Of a DNA stretch of 64,000 nt, positions 1 to 32,662 are shown one piece after another. The stretch is from Protula sp. h YS-2021 (Eukaryota > Annelida > Polychaeta > Sabellida > Serpulidae): the NCBI GenBank assembly GCA_949752745.1, contig OX457024.1, forward strand, positions 108,740,287 to 108,804,286, in the 5' to 3' direction. Position 1 is the first letter of the stretch. Every line of letters starts with the position of its first letter. Both the position numbers and the translations under genes were made by a program. The notes beneath the pieces are model-generated. The model did not search any database. It was not told the DNA's origin and worked only from the letters and a program-made list of their open reading frames with translations.

Positions 1-208
1 CTTGCTAGAATTCAAAATAGTTTGGATAGCCTTGATTAAATTATTCAGTCTGTCAGACGGCAAGAGAATTTTTTGTGTCATTTGACAAGGTGGTCAGCCT
101 CCTCAACCAGGGAGTCACCGGGACAACCCCTTCAACTTCCCTCACCTCTTAGTTACCGTTGTGGGCCGGTCTGATCACCATCACAGCTCGACGTTTGGTA
201 AGAAAGCT

Positions 209-510
209 GAATGTACTTCCCAATTTGGCTTCTAGAGCAGGCCCGGTCATTCAGATAAAATTGTCTAGCTGCTGCAATTTAGGTGGCTAGTACCATCCCC
301 GTGTTCCCCCGGCCACTATGGATCTGTTTGCAAACGAGATCACAACCCAGCGGGAAATCTGAATGTCCTAGCCGACTTTGCTTCTAAACCAGACCAGGTA
401 ATTAAGGTGTTTAGGTGCTACTGTGACTGATCCAATCCCCGTGGGCTCTCCTCTCCAGCTATGGATCTGTTCGAAAACCTGGTCACAACCCAGCTTCTTA
501 GGTTCATATC
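209..510. repeat. Diverged tandem duplication, two ~150-bp units
   Basis: Two adjacent segments (about 209-357 and 358-510) share ordered blocks: a start like gctgaatgt, then ggcttct or tgcttct, then ccccgtg, then ctatggatctgtt and cacaacccagc. They differ at many positions, so the duplication is old. I see no gene in 1-770. The short open frame at 461-733 runs out into a CCCCA-rich tract and has no recognisable domain. Confidence 0.55.
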
Positions 511-772
511 TCTCTGCCTAGATCAGAAAATGTGTCGTGCTCGTGGCCAGTCGTGCATTGCCCCAGTGAGAAATTCTGTCTCAGGTCTTGCATATAATAG
601 AGGTGGAGCTCCAAAACCTGCTTCTCATAGCTCCATTATCTCCACACGCCCAATGGTTCCCGCCCCGATCCCGCTCCGATCCCGCTGCAAGGCTGTGATG
701 CCTTACCACCCCACCCCACCCCACCCCGCCTAACCCCAGGCATCCAGGAAAGGTATGGCCATATCTCAGCTA

Positions 773-968
773 TTTGGATATTTCAGTGTCAATGCCCCCC
801 CAAAAGTGAAACATAGCCCAACAGGATATGTTCCTATTGTATGTTACTTGCAGAGCCCCGGTATCTTTGGATATTTCAGTGTCAATGCCCCCCCCCCAAA
901 AAAAAAGTGAAACATAGCCCAACAGGATATGTTCCTATTGTATGTTACTTGCAGAGCCCCGGTAACTT
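773..968 (+). repeat. Two-copy ~92-bp tandem repeat covering a splice acceptor
   Basis: The unit begins ttggatatttcagtgtc, passes through a C/A-rich stretch and ends gttacttgcag followed by AGCCCCGGTA. The second copy leads straight into the candidate exon at 955-1002, so each copy carries the same acceptor and the first bases of that exon. This is a short version of the splice-junction arrays seen in DMAC2 and COQ8. Confidence 0.75.
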
Positions 969-1002
969 TGGCGAAGACGTCATCTGCCCTAAAAATGCGA
1001 CG
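955..1002 (+). CDS. Candidate internal coding exon, 48 bp, unknown gene
   Basis: A strong acceptor (gttacttgcag) is followed 48 bases later by a strong donor (ACG then gtaagat). Between them one frame is open at phase 0 and reads SPGNFGEDVICPKNAT. I do not recognise the family. Support is the paired splice signals, the whole number of codons and the tandem duplication of the acceptor, which elsewhere in this window marks real exons. No neighbouring exon was found, so this may be chance. A stop follows soon after if the donor is not used. Confidence 0.3.
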
Positions 1003-1797
1003 GTAAGATTTACCTCCAGTCTAGCTTAGCGTGTTACTGTGCCCAGTTAAAGTACGCCATTTTCAATCTCATGTCATTATCAATCTGATAACGAAAAGAC
1101 GTTGTTTTTCCCTTATATGCCTAACAGAATACCTCAATAAAAACCTTTCAAAACCAACGACTGCATAATTACATAACAGGGACCATCTCTGCGGCATATG
1201 GATAGTGCGGCAACATGTGGTCTGAACGACTGGTGTGTTCAGGCAACCATGTTTACGTTAACTCTGTACGTTTCATGGGTGGAGTCAGTCGCCCCCCCCC
1301 CCTCGCTCTAACGATTTGATTGAAAGTGGAAGCTATTTCTGCGTCTTACTTATTTTCAGTGAATCGAGTCCTCTTCTCCGTCTCTATCAGGCACGGGCTT
1401 TTACGAGTAAATCGTAATTCGATACCTCTATCCGAAGCATAGCAGCATGGCAGGCTGCTATGGTTCGGATTTGAGCCCAACTAAAAAATGAGATGAGCGA
1501 ATTTGAAGCATTTGCGGTTTATTTCCTAAAACGAGCTTTTACGAGTAAAAGCATAATTCATGTGTTCCACTTTTTTCCCTCCTACCATTCGTCAACAAGA
1601 CTGAGTTTGAAAGACTGGATGACGTAGTACACATATGTGTCCATCCTTTGTTTAGCAGAGTCTTGGAAGGTGAAAGTGACTATTCGAACTGCAGGGAGTA
1701 AATTTTGCTCTTTTTGGATGGTTATTAAATATTTCAAGGAAAAACCGTCTGAAAGTAGAGAACGCTTATTCCGCTTTTATGTTAAGAGATCGTTTTA
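1003..1797. other. Non-genic stretch
   Basis: No gene seen. It contains a C run near 1291-1303 and two similar motifs (ggcttttacgagtaaat near 1395 and agcttttacgagtaaaa near 1532). Confidence 0.5.
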
Positions 1798-2312
<515 letters not shown>

Positions 2313-5204
2313 AAGCATCACAAAAAAATTTTATATACATATATATACATCTGTGTTTTGTGTGCGTGTGTGTTTGGGTATATGTGTGTGTGTGTATGGG
2401 TGTGTATGTTTGTGCGTGTGGCATATAAATAACTACTTTTGTTTTATAACTATTTATACAAATATTTCCAAGCTCCTCTGGTTTACAGGATTTATCGATG
2501 TATATCTAATGTGTTATTCGAGCTCAACTATGTTCGAGATTTATGAAAATTGATTGAACAGATAGGTCAAAATAAACACGGATGCTGTAAGTACTCATAC
2601 ATGTGAATATCACAATCGCTAATTGAATTAGAATTAACTTTCTGTGAAAATGTGCCGAAACTCAATTATGGCTGAAACATTTTATTTAATCCATTTGCTT
2701 ACAATGTATTTAGTACTGTTAAAACAGAATGCGGACGTTGTATAACGAATTCAAGTAGCATTATTTATAAGGTCTTCTTAAGTCAAGGATGCTGCGTCAT
2801 AAGATCAATCTTTTGCAACTGGTGTTAGTTTATAGGTCATTGTTTATCTACATTGCATGATTTACAGCACTTCGTTCGCAGTACTGGGGTGTGCAGAACT
2901 CATTTCATAATAACAATTTAGATGAAGTATAAATTCTTGAGTAGACAATTTTCTTCGATTTTAGTATTACGAACTCAAGAACAAAATATTCCCTTGGCAA
3001 ATATATTAGCGACCACAGCTCTAGTGCTCTGAATAGTAAAATTTTGTAAATAAGCCAGTTATTTTAGTTAATTAAATAAACCGTTTACATTGTACAATTT
3101 ATCGAGGATACACTGGTTTCCAAAGTCAGTGTCATTTGGCATTTGGGAATTAAATTTTATCTTTCCCAAGAAGCTTTCTAAGTACTGAAGGAAAGACCTC
3201 CCACACCCTACTATCCCTCAGCAGTATTTCTTCCTTAAACAAAGACTTTTTGAACTTAGCACTAAGTCAGCGACCTCTTCTAATAAAGAAGGTTTAGTTG
3301 CGGTGATCTATTCGAATTCGAATATTTAAAAAGACTAAATAATAATACACCCACCTCCCACTGTAAGGGAGGAAGGTTGTTTTTTGCACTAGGTACATCT
3401 GTGTGAAATACTGAAGAAGTATTTGAATACTAAAAAAGTGGATATTCGCTGCATTTACGAGGCAGAAATAAGATTTGCTTTCAGTATTCAGTTGTATTAG
3501 GTATCCCGGGGGAAGAAGATCTGGCTCTAAATCTTATCAATCTGGTAGTAAAATTTGAGATAACTTGCCCTAGGGGCAGAAAAGAAAATGTAGTTCCTTC
3601 AGTTGTAGCTCGAAAAGTTTACCAACGTGTGCTTACCGAAAAAAAGCGTTTAACCCATCAAACGTTTCGAAGCAAATGGTCACCGTATAATCCTGTAGTG
3701 GAGAAAAGCCTTCTTTATGAAAAGTCAATATTAACGTAAAATAGTAAACTCCAGTTGCCCGCAACTATTCTCCTGTTACAAGCAACCAAAAATTGTGTAT
3801 TGTGTGTATGTGTGTGGGTACTGTGTATGTGTAGGTGTAGGAGTGAGTGTGTGCGTATGTGTGTATGTTGTCACATCGTAACTGTGTCCTCAAAGAATTT
3901 TGTTCAGTGAGCGTTTTGAACCCTCCGGTAGACCAATGTCTATTGAGAGGCACCTAAGGCCAGTGAAATGGATGCAGCTGTGTGCAGTCATTTGAGGATA
4001 AGTTATATTACGCTTTTTGTGTGGTGTCTTCTGTACATCTATATCAATGTGATAAGCAAAAAAAAGGTATCCCAGGGGAACAGGTGCTATTCCAAGGAAA
4101 AACAAAATAAGTGAAGGTGACGAAGTTTTGTGCTGACCACCAAACCCGTGTCTTTTCTTTCTTTTGGTAAAGAATGGTTTTTCCTAACTGACTCTTAATT
4201 TGTAATACCAAAATCAAATGAAAAGGTCAACTAGAGTTCGATAATGCCGCTCAGCACACAGAATACTATAGTAAAACCAGAATAGCTTTATCATATCGAG
4301 AAAAAAAACAGATAAACCTATATTATTGTAAAATTTCATCTCTCTGTGTGAAATAAACCATTCTATATTGCAACAGAACGTTTACAAAGTACCACAAAGA
4401 TCGTAATTCTTAGCTTCCCTACCACGTTCAATAGATTACATTACGTATTTTCAGGACATCTTTCTTTTCTACAACCAGTAACAAAATTACCACAAATAAA
4501 ACTGCAGTATTATTAAATATTATTGATAATTTCCTTTCATATAATACCGTATTTAGTGTTTATTTTGTACTTTCAGATTTTCGCGAAAAATTTTAAGAAA
4601 GAATGAAGGAAGCGATCTTTTCAAATTACGAATTTTAGTTAGGAGCGAGCTTTCCAAGCCAAATCCCATGCAGAACAGATCGCCTTCCCTTCATATCCCT
4701 CTTCCAGGAACAGAACTACCGCCTCTTCCGCCTCACGTCCTGTTCTGATCATGAAAAGCAACTAGCAACATTTAAAGTCACATGATGAATGACAATTTGA
4801 AGCGTGTTTTAACATCTGTTTTAACGGCTGTTATAATCAAATAACTAAATAATAACCTTCATCAACGCTTCATTAACGCTTATTTAAAACATCAGAAAGT
4901 AAACGTTCTGGAAAATTTTGTTGCATTTGTGTGGGTAAGCTCTCTGCTGGATGGCTTTTTACCTTTGTTTAAAGCGAAAATGAAACTGAAATTAATGTGA
5001 AAGGGGAAGTACATTAAAAATTGCCACCGAACAAAATTTTCTTCACAATACACAATAAAAACACAGAGCGGATACCTCGTTATTCCGGACATCAAACAAA
5101 CGCACTTTAAAGGTTTTGTTTGGGTGTCCCGTGTAACTCGGGCAAGGAATTTCCATGATAATGCCAATAACAACGTGACTGTTTCTGTTTGAGAACTGTT
5201 CAAT
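2313..5204. other. Non-genic AT-rich stretch
   Basis: No gene recognised on either strand. GT-rich imperfect simple sequence occurs at about 2345-2425 and 3790-3870. The short open frames have no domain features or plausible exon structure. Confidence 0.5.
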
Positions 5205-5655
5205 CCCGTATCCCTTGTCAAGTCGTTATTGGGTTATGTGTGTCTGTTTGTAGATTGTTTAATCCCGTAACGTTCGTCAAGTACCATGTTCGGTTATATG
5301 AGTGTCTGTTTGCAGACTGTTTAATTCCGTAACGATCGTCAAGTACCTTGTTCGGTTATATGTGTGGCTGTTTGCAGACTGTTTAATTCCGTAACGATCG
5401 TCAAGTACCTTGTTCGGTTATATGTGTGTCTGTTTGCAGACTGTTTAATTCCGTAACGATCGTCAAGTACCTTGTTCGGTTATATGTGTGTCTGTTTGCA
5501 GACTGTTTAATTCCGTAACGTTCGTCAAGTACCTTGTTCGGTTATATGTGTGTCTGTTTGCAGACTGTTTAATTCCGTAACGATCGTCAAGTACCTTGTT
5601 CGGTTATATGTGTGTCTGTTTGCAGACTGCTTAATCCCGGAACGGTCTTCTTGTT
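5205..5655. repeat. Minisatellite, ~62-bp unit, about 7 copies
   Basis: The unit runs gttatatgtgtgtctgtttg then cagactgtttaattccgtaa, cgatcgtcaagtaccttgtt and cg. Central copies are nearly identical and the outer copies are diverged, the usual profile of an array homogenised from the middle. Confidence 0.95.
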
Positions 5656-6899
5656 TGCTTATATTTGTGTCTTATATTGCTCTTTCAAATTGTCAGAGAT
5701 ATGAACTTAACACTGTTTATCGAAATTGAAAATGGAGACGAGAAGAGAAACGTGATTGCTTAAATCTTGTTGAAGAACTTGCCTGCCAGAAAATTTTATT
5801 GCATACAGCCCTCCTCCACCATACTATTTTTAATACCACACATGTTTTTCCCCTTCATTTCTTCACTGTGGATTTGGGGTCGGATATTGTCTTATTGGAA
5901 GAGGGTTACTAATCGAGAAATAAAATTTCTTTCTGTTTCGTTCAAGCCTACTCAACATACAATCCAAATAAGCTTAATGCGTCTCAATGTACGAATTCTA
6001 TGATAATTCTCTGTTTTCAATCCATGTGAACCAATTTTCACTCACTACTGAATCACTGAGTTTTGATAAAATTGATCATGCAGTTCAGTTTTACTTATCA
6101 ACATTTTGTGATGTGATTATATCAACAAAGAGCTCTTTACCATCTGGTGAAAAATTCAGGTTAGGGTTACGGTTAGTCTGAAGCAAAGAACGAAAGTCCA
6201 AAATAAGGTTGATGAACCCGTGAATTAGAATTATATGTATTTAAATGAATAAAAAATTGCCAACAAACCTGAGCAGCAAGTTGCATTAACAAATTATTAG
6301 CTGAAAGTTATAAATGATTTCAATCAATTCCATGTATCCATTTCATATGAAATAATAAAAAGAAATGTTTTTTTTTGCAGTTAACACAATTAACAGAATA
6401 ACTCGGCACTAAAGGAAGTAATGGAAACAAGCATTTGAATTATTTGATTTGCCTCGTTGGGGGAGACGTTTGTACGTACTTGGTTTCAATTAACAAGTTT
6501 CATTCCTACACAGAACCCTTCAAATTCTTTTCATAAGTGCTTGTTTGCACAACGTAGAATGTTCTATAGGTCTTTTGTACTTTTTGTATATATACTTCAA
6601 CTCTATGACATTGTCAACTGCTAAGGTTGGGGGAAAGACTAAATAAGTATGTTGTTAACACAACGCGAAGTGGGCAACCTCACAACCTTTCAAGTCCCTT
6701 TGTAGAATATGCCTTTTATTTTGAATGAACCCCACAAATAGCAGTACCTTAAATATTTGATAAACGCAATAAAAAATACTTCTCTATCTTTATATTGACA
6801 TCTTTCTAATAAAGTTTTGGTTGTAGAAGAACATAGTCAACATTATAACTTCTGTCCTCAACCCATCACTGCACAATATACCCAACAATTTCAATTTAT
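5656..6899. other. Non-genic AT-rich stretch
   Basis: No gene or named repeat recognised. The two overlapping open frames near 5767-6181 show no domain, signal peptide or splice structure. Confidence 0.45.
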
Positions 6900-7400
6900 T
6901 TGACAGAGTTTGCATTTATAAAATTTTCAAGTAGCATGCAACATGAAGTTAATTTTGAGCAAAATATGAAAGTGTGCATGATGTCACTTTCATCTTTACA
7001 GTTTTGACAATTGGATTCAACACTGGTATCGAATTTAGCAACTATACAGTTTGACGCATAGTTTTATGCATAATTTTACAGTTTACCTTACTATCTCGAA
7101 CACTTTTGGTTAAATATCTCGTCTTAGCAAAATTTCTTTAAATTCACAAAGTGAAACATAAATGTTTTCCTTTGTCCATCTTTCTCTGCAGCTTTAATTA
7201 ATTTTGATGATAATTTCGATATGTTTGCGCTGTAATGTATGGATTTGAATGTTACCTCAACATCTTTTTAAATTTGTCTTGCGGTTTTTGAACATTCTGC
7301 CAGTGAATTTGTCCAGTTTTGTGGAATTACAGGCACGAAGTTGCATATATTTAATAATTTCGTCTTAAAGTTACTCCATGAAAGCAAAATCTAGTCATAT
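6900..7400 (-). mobile_element. Possible LINE C-terminal remnant (decayed)
   Basis: On the minus strand around 6950-7050 a frame reads NCQNCKDESDIMHTFIFC. This resembles the C-terminal zinc-knuckle-like motif C-x2-C-x7-H-x4-C found after the reverse transcriptase in many non-LTR retrotransposons. Upstream sequence is protein-like in short pieces but broken by stops and frame changes. The class is uncertain. Confidence 0.35.
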
Positions 7401-8384
7401 ACATAGGTATTGTGTTGAGCGGTCGAAGGCGTCAGAAACGATATGTGCAAGGCAAACAAATGCAACCCAAGGGAGCTCTTGCGTAATTTGCTACAAATAA
7501 TTTTTAGCTACCAATCCAAGTTCCAAATGCAGACTGATGCGAAGGCGTATACAGACGCTTTGATGCTAGTGGCGTAATGATTTGGTGTGCCAAGCATTTT
7601 GGATGGCACTCAAAACTGCTCAATGTCGATAAAATTTGTACTTTTCGGGAAGCTTACGACAAGTCAGTGAGTGAAACTTTATGACACCAAAATGTGTGAA
7701 GGCTAAAAAATATGACACATGCTTGATTTAAGTTGCATTTTTGTTGAGCTGCAGAAATAACAGTGTCACCAGTTTTATTTATTTGAGAGATTGTATTACA
7801 TTTTGCTGCTGAAATTTTCCCATAATATATCACATTTCCACTGGTTGTTATGGTCAATTTTACAATTTTTAATGTACAAGTTATGTTCATATGGGGTCAA
7901 ATTGTTGTTGCAGATTCTGTTAGTTTCTAACTTTGGCCATTTCTTAGCTTCCATTTTGTTAAATTTCGCTTTAGTTTTCTTGTTTTTTAATTTATATTCT
8001 GCGTAAGAAATTTAAGATATCAAAAATAATATTAAAAATCTTCATAATGGTACTTTTTATATTTATAAATTTATTTCAAAAATGTCATACATAACATCTT
8101 AAGATCAAATTGTGTTTGTTTATTGTTGTTACATATTTCCGCTATTATTGCATTTGACCACGAAACTTAAGATTATCGTTTGGAGTAGTAGGGGGCTATG
8201 GCGATATATTCGGACAAAAAAGCAATGCATATATCCTGTATATATCAGCTTTTTCCTATCATTTGAATGGCGTTGCGACAATAAACACGGTGAAATATCT
8301 GAAACACAGATCCAATAACAGGCAATTAGTTCTTGAAAATCATGCCTTGCAATTTATATTGTGTTCTTCGGTAGGGATACCCTG

Positions 8385-10125
8385 GTATCACTTTTTGATA
8401 CATTTCATTTCGGTTTGCTTGCTGATAAGTTTTCATGTTTTGTCTATGCAGTCGTCCGCTATTCTGAATCTGACACTACGCACTAGTCCCTCTTGTTATA
8501 TCTTGATTTCTGTTACCCGGCCGAGTTTCCATTGACTGCTAGGAAAATCTCAGTCTTTCAGTATCATTATATCACCAACTTTCCGTTGCGATGCTTCTTG
8601 TTCCATTTTGGCTGTACTCGCAGTATATTCAAATATTCAGTGTACCATCTGTACCAGAATTGATTAAGCAGATATTTAACCCTTTTCAAACGTTTTCTTA
8701 GATGCACATTTTCTCTGATACACTCTTCCGAATGGCACAATACCACGTCTCATGTCATCATTAACACTTGACCTTTGGCTTGCAAAGGTTATATGAATTT
8801 GTGCGAGCAAAATTCGTCCTTTTTTTCTTGACAATTTTTCCGATTTTTTGTGTCTTCTTCTTCTCTGATACTATGAGCCCTAGGACTATGAAACTTACGA
8901 CTTATGAAGAGCTTGATCTGAACATGTGCATGTTTCTTTTTATTTTCGTCTTTGATTTCGTTTTCTTTGTTAAAACGCCATGTGAAAAGTGAATGCGTAG
9001 CATTTAACGACAGCACAGAATATACATGTGCTCAGTGAGCTTTGCGCTAGCTCTCACTGCGTAAATAGATAACACGGCGTATGCCTGATCAGTCAATAAA
9101 ACTTTAAGTCAATAACAACCAAACACTAGTCGGCTTATAAGACGTATTCAAGCTGTGTTGTTTGCAATATATCATTCAAGAAATAACCCACTGAAGGAAG
9201 TATTTTTGCGTTTTAATTTTTGTCAAGTGTTTAGCATTTCGCTAGCGGAATGAGCTTCTCATTAGTAAGTGGTTTAGTTCAGAGGTGCTCCAGAAATAAT
9301 GGTTTGTTAAGCGTCTTGGTTGTTATAGGTTGTTAATAACGTTGGACGTTTCACTGATGAACATTTGGAGACTGTCATCATCAAATTGAGTTCCGTGCTG
9401 TTGGAGTTGGACGTCCAATGCATTACGTGTTGATCGTATCATTCGTTCAGATACACCACTTAAATGAGTAGCATAAGGAAGTTTAACTTAAATTTCAAGT
9501 AAAGGTTGTTCTTTAATTGGAAAGCTAGAACTTGTGGGTTTGGCTGTGATATCTCCGTTTTTCCACCACATATAGTTTCGGTGTTCTGTACGTGGAACTG
9601 ATAGAACATTTTTCTAAACATTGCAGACTGTTACCACTGGTCTCATTCGAAAATGACACAAAATCGCTATTAGTTCATTTGTCACATCTGCTTCTTAAAG
9701 GAGAATATCACTCAGGCTAGTGCTTTGAAATCTGAAATTACAAGCAAAGTCACTCTAATCTTTTTCAGTCTTCTAGGATGGAAAACTGCATGGAGTTTGA
9801 CATAAAAAATGTATCTTTCTATTATGTTATCGTGTTCGGGAATTTCCTCATCGTATCCGCTGTCAATGACTTGTGGCATAAAGCCTTCACACTCACACTG
9901 GAATCCTTCATTCTGTTACAGTCATCATTTCAGCTGCATTAATCTATTCATTCAGGCTTGTCGGTTGTTAGACAATACCATACTTTGGTCTCTAAATAGC
10001 AGTGGCATCTCATAATCAGTATCTTCTCGCAGGTAAAAACAATTATTCATTATTTCGATTAATCTTTTATCATCCAGCCAGATAGGTTTCCTTTTCGTTG
10101 TTTCTTTTCTATGAAATCGTACTCA
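8385..10125 (-). mobile_element. BEL/Pao LTR retrotransposon remnant (pol fragments)
   Basis: Reading the minus strand from about 10110 downward, recognisable pol pieces occur in the expected order. A reverse-transcriptase start near 10050-9870 has the Pao-type motifs YEMPLLFRDQ, LSNNRQ, NRLMQLK and VIDSGYDEEIP. An integrase piece near 9480-9330 has HLSGVSERMIRSTRNAL and a following HGTQFDDDSLQ. Near 8690-8400 the C-terminal tail has YLLNQFWYRWYTEYL, KVGDIMILKD and SSQWKLGRVTEI. Many stops and frameshifts are present, the region between RT and integrase is deleted, and an inverted-repeat element interrupts the integrase tail at 8761-9259. No LTRs were identified. It is dead. Confidence 0.85.
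8761..9259 (-). mobile_element. ~0.5-kb terminal-inverted-repeat element, copy 1
   Basis: Both ends carry an inverted TTAACACTTGACA-type sequence. The right end adds the palindrome-containing segment cgctagcg. The internal sequence (tatgaatttgtgcgagcaaa ... gcagtgagag ... cttataagccga) matches copies at 10129-10649 and 47859-48377, which lie in the opposite orientation. It has no coding capacity, consistent with a MITE. This copy splits the BEL/Pao integrase remnant. Confidence 0.8.
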
Positions 10126-10128
10126 ACT

Positions 10129-10649
10129 AGAAGCTCATTCCGCTAGCGAAATGTTAAACACTTGACAAAAATTAAAACGCAAAAATACTTCCTTCAATGG
10201 GTTATTTCTTGAATAATATATTGCAAACAACACAGCTTTAATATGTCTTATAAGCCGAGTAGTGTTTGGTTTCTGTTGACTTAAGGTTTTATTGACTGAT
10301 CTAGCATAGGCCGTGTTACCTATTTACGCAGTGAGAGCTCGCACAAAGCTCACTGTGCAACTGTGTGTGATGTGGGTTAAATGCTATGCATTTACTCGCA
10401 AAAAATGCACTCTTTTCACATGGCGTTTTAACAAAGAAAACGAAATCAAAGACGAAAATAAAAAGTGACATGCACATGTTCAGATCAAGCTCTTCATAAG
10501 TCCCAAGTTTCATGGTCGTAGGGCCCATAGTGTCAGAGGAGAAGAAGACACAAAAAATCGGAAAAAGTGTCAAGAAGAAAAAAAAAGGACGAATTTTGCT
10601 CGCACAAATTCATATAACTCTTGCAAGCCAAAGGCTTGTCAAGTGTTAA
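10129..10649 (+). mobile_element. ~0.5-kb terminal-inverted-repeat element, copy 2
   Basis: Inverted relative to copy 1 with about 0.87 kb of BEL/Pao sequence between them, so the two form a large hairpin-capable pair. The left end is gctcattccgctagcgaaat then gttaaacacttgaca. The right end is gcttgtcaagtgttaa. It has the same internal blocks as copies 1 and 3. Confidence 0.8.
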
Positions 10650-12960
10650 GTATCTTTGTACCTTTACTTCGTCATGTGGATTTAGAAGGTCTTTTGCCTC
10701 TGCGGAATGCCACTGTATGTCTGTCTTCAAGCCTACTAAGTGTCTTTTTGTTAAGATTCAGTGACTGTTGTCAATTTAAAGAACACAGTTCTTTCATTCA
10801 ATAAAATATTAATAAAATCCAATAATGAAAACAGTCACATTTATTTTGTCTGAGTCCGAAAAGATTTTATTATTACTACTTTTTTTCATTTTGGTTTCAA
10901 AGCCGTAGGGATATACTGCGAGTTAACTGCGTTTAGCTAAATCTGCTTGGCTTAGGCAATCTTGGCTTTGTCAGGTCCATGTAGTGAGATTTAAACAGAT
11001 AGTATGTTTAGTGTGTTGCTTGCAAAGAGTATTAATTATTTCACCTGAACCTGTAGTGACCTGTAGTGATGTTGTGTATATGCGTAGCCAGAGACATGGC
11101 GGCAACTTGGCGTCTGTTTAGTTTCAATTAGTGTTTCCACGTAGCCACCTCACGCGTATAACAAGTGACGAGCGTATCTCCCTCCCTCCCTCTCCCTCTC
11201 TCTCCCTCCCTCCCTCCACCCCTCCCCCTCCCTCCCTCCCTCCCTCTTTCTCTCTCTCTTTTAACCCTCTCTCTCTTAACTTCAACCCTAAGATGCAATT
11301 CAGTTCCCTGTGATCTTTCTATTCAAGCAAGTCTTTTTCTGTCCACAATATATCTATATATTCTTTTAACATTTCAAATTTAAATTAAATATTGTTGAAC
11401 AATAATATGTGACTGTACAATAAATGACAATTTTTTTATATTTAATAGCATGAAAAACATTACACAAAATGGTTGTTGAAAACACTTATAAAAACTTACT
11501 TATATTAAAATAATTAACATTAATATTATTTAAACATCATTTTATAAGTTTTAACACATTATGTAGAAAGCGTATTTAATTCTATAAATTATTTTTTACA
11601 GATTTAAAATATTGTTATTGCAAGAAAAATGCTTTAAATGTGTTATAAACCTATTCTATCCAAAATTCTATTTAAATAAATATGTTCTTGGATATAAATA
11701 CTTTGGGTCCCCTAATCTACACCTTTACCTGAGCCTCAAAGAAAACAGAATTATAATTCTTCCATTTAAAATCACCGATTTGTTTATTCAGCACATGCGT
11801 GTTTGCTTCTTTTTTGTGTGTGTGTGCGGGGTTATTTGTGAGGTTCAAAATGACATTTCTACTGGCAAAAGTGGTTGATTTCCAGTCGGTCCAATTCTTA
11901 CAGACTGTAAAATTTTCTTATAATTTCTTTTATACGTGAAGTGTTAACTTCTAAAATGATCAATACAAAAGCCAGATGCTTGACTCACGCTCTCCATGAC
12001 TTTTACACATAAAACAGTCATACCAACAGTAGCCAGTCGAAACACCAAAACTGAGGCAAGTCTTGAGTTCTGCAAATAACTTTGTCCACAGAAAACATAA
12101 CATTTGTTTGTGTTATGGGGGGGGAGGTGTTCGTCGGGGGGAGGGGGGAGCGGAGGCAAGGCAAAGTGTGCTGGGAGGGGCGAAGACAAACTCTTATATA
12201 ATGGTCGCCATATGTGTTCGTCTTTCCCTGTTTGAGAACATCCCCACTCCACCCCCACCCTCTGCACTACACTTTACATCCAAATTGGAACACTTTTTAC
12301 CCCCCCCCCCCCACCCCGCTCCTCCCACCTGCTCCAAGGCGTGGATGGCATCTAGCCACAACATAACGACCCCACGCCTTCCCTTCAAAAGAAAAGAAAC
12401 TGGTATTTCTTGCTCAGGAAATATCCAAGCCACTTTCTTTATTTATTTTAAGAACACAAAAACTTTCGTAGTTTAGCTTGAAAAGATTTTGAATTTGTTG
12501 GTTTTGACATCAGAATCAACAAGTAATATATCTTTCTTGTAAGGAATTCCTTAATTAAAAAAAAAATCTTATTCATATCAAAATAACCAATCAAAAATGA
12601 TCAAAATGAACCATTTTATTCTCATGTTAGAAAGTATCGAAGTTCAATAATTAGACTCGATAGTTTCCTTCCTGACCGTAGAAAATTTTAAGGTGTTTTT
12701 TAACAACAAAAAGACGTGTTTATGTGAACAAAAAAGAACAAACTAAAAATAGCTACAGCATTCAAAAAGACAGAAATTCATTTGTAAAACCCGTTAATTT
12801 TAATTGAATATAAAAATACACGAAATTCTAAGCTTTTAGTCTATCCTTGAAACATTAAAACTTTGATAAATACATCATTATAGACCCGTCAAACATAAAG
12901 TTCTCATTTATAACGCTGTCAGGCCAGGAACTGTTCCGTAAACATCCGCTGTTGACGTCA
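10650..12960. other. Non-genic stretch with CCCT repeat
   Basis: No gene recognised. A pyrimidine CCCT/CTCC repeat lies at about 11177-11262. G and C runs occur at 12116-12170 and 12300-12311. The frames at 12063-12476 arise from these G/C-rich tracts and show no domain. This is the 3' flank of the globin gene on the minus strand. Confidence 0.5.
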
Positions 12961-12966
12961 CCTCGG

Positions 12967-13008
12967 CAACTCGTAATTCTATTGGACGTTCACATGTAGC
13001 TCGTAATT

Positions 13009-13028
<20 letters not shown>
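12967..13028. repeat. Two-copy ~31-bp duplication at the globin stop codon
   Basis: The segment ctcgtaattctattggacgt followed by cacatgta occurs twice back to back. The right-hand copy holds the globin stop codon (13009-13011 on the minus strand), so the duplication covers the last codons and the start of the 3' UTR. Confidence 0.85.
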
Positions 13029-32242
<19,214 letters not shown>

Positions 32243-32251
32243 GCATGACTC

Positions 32252-32352
32252 TATCACCGACGTCGCGTTAATGTTCTGTGGTTAGTTAGCGCAAGGTTAC
32301 TGTATCACCGACGACGCGTTAATGTTCTGTGGTTGTTTAGCGTAAGGTTACC
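32252..32352. repeat. Two-copy 51-bp tandem duplication just upstream of globin ATG
   Basis: tatcaccgacgtcgcgttaa, tgttctgtggttagttagcg, caaggttac is repeated once with a few differences (start positions 32252 and 32303). It lies 10 to 110 bases upstream of the globin start codon, in the likely 5' UTR or proximal promoter. Confidence 0.9.
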
Positions 32353-32662
32353 GTATAAATTTTTTCCGTGATACTTTTCCCCTGTGTTTGGGTGGCGTTT
32401 TACTCTTTTATAACGTTCAATCAGTCTCAAGTTTAGTCAGTTTTATTGCGTTCTTTATCCTTTGTTTGTTGTAATGATTGCCAATCTCACCTTTAAAAAA
32501 GAAAATATACATGTAAATAAAACAACAATTGTTCTGTCACTGGCGTGTTAGTTCTTAAAAAATTTCCACGCAAATTTCTGATCAAAAATAATTTAAATTA
32601 TTAATTACAATATCAGTAATTATACATTCCATAACTTATTAGCGTCAATATCACATTTAATA

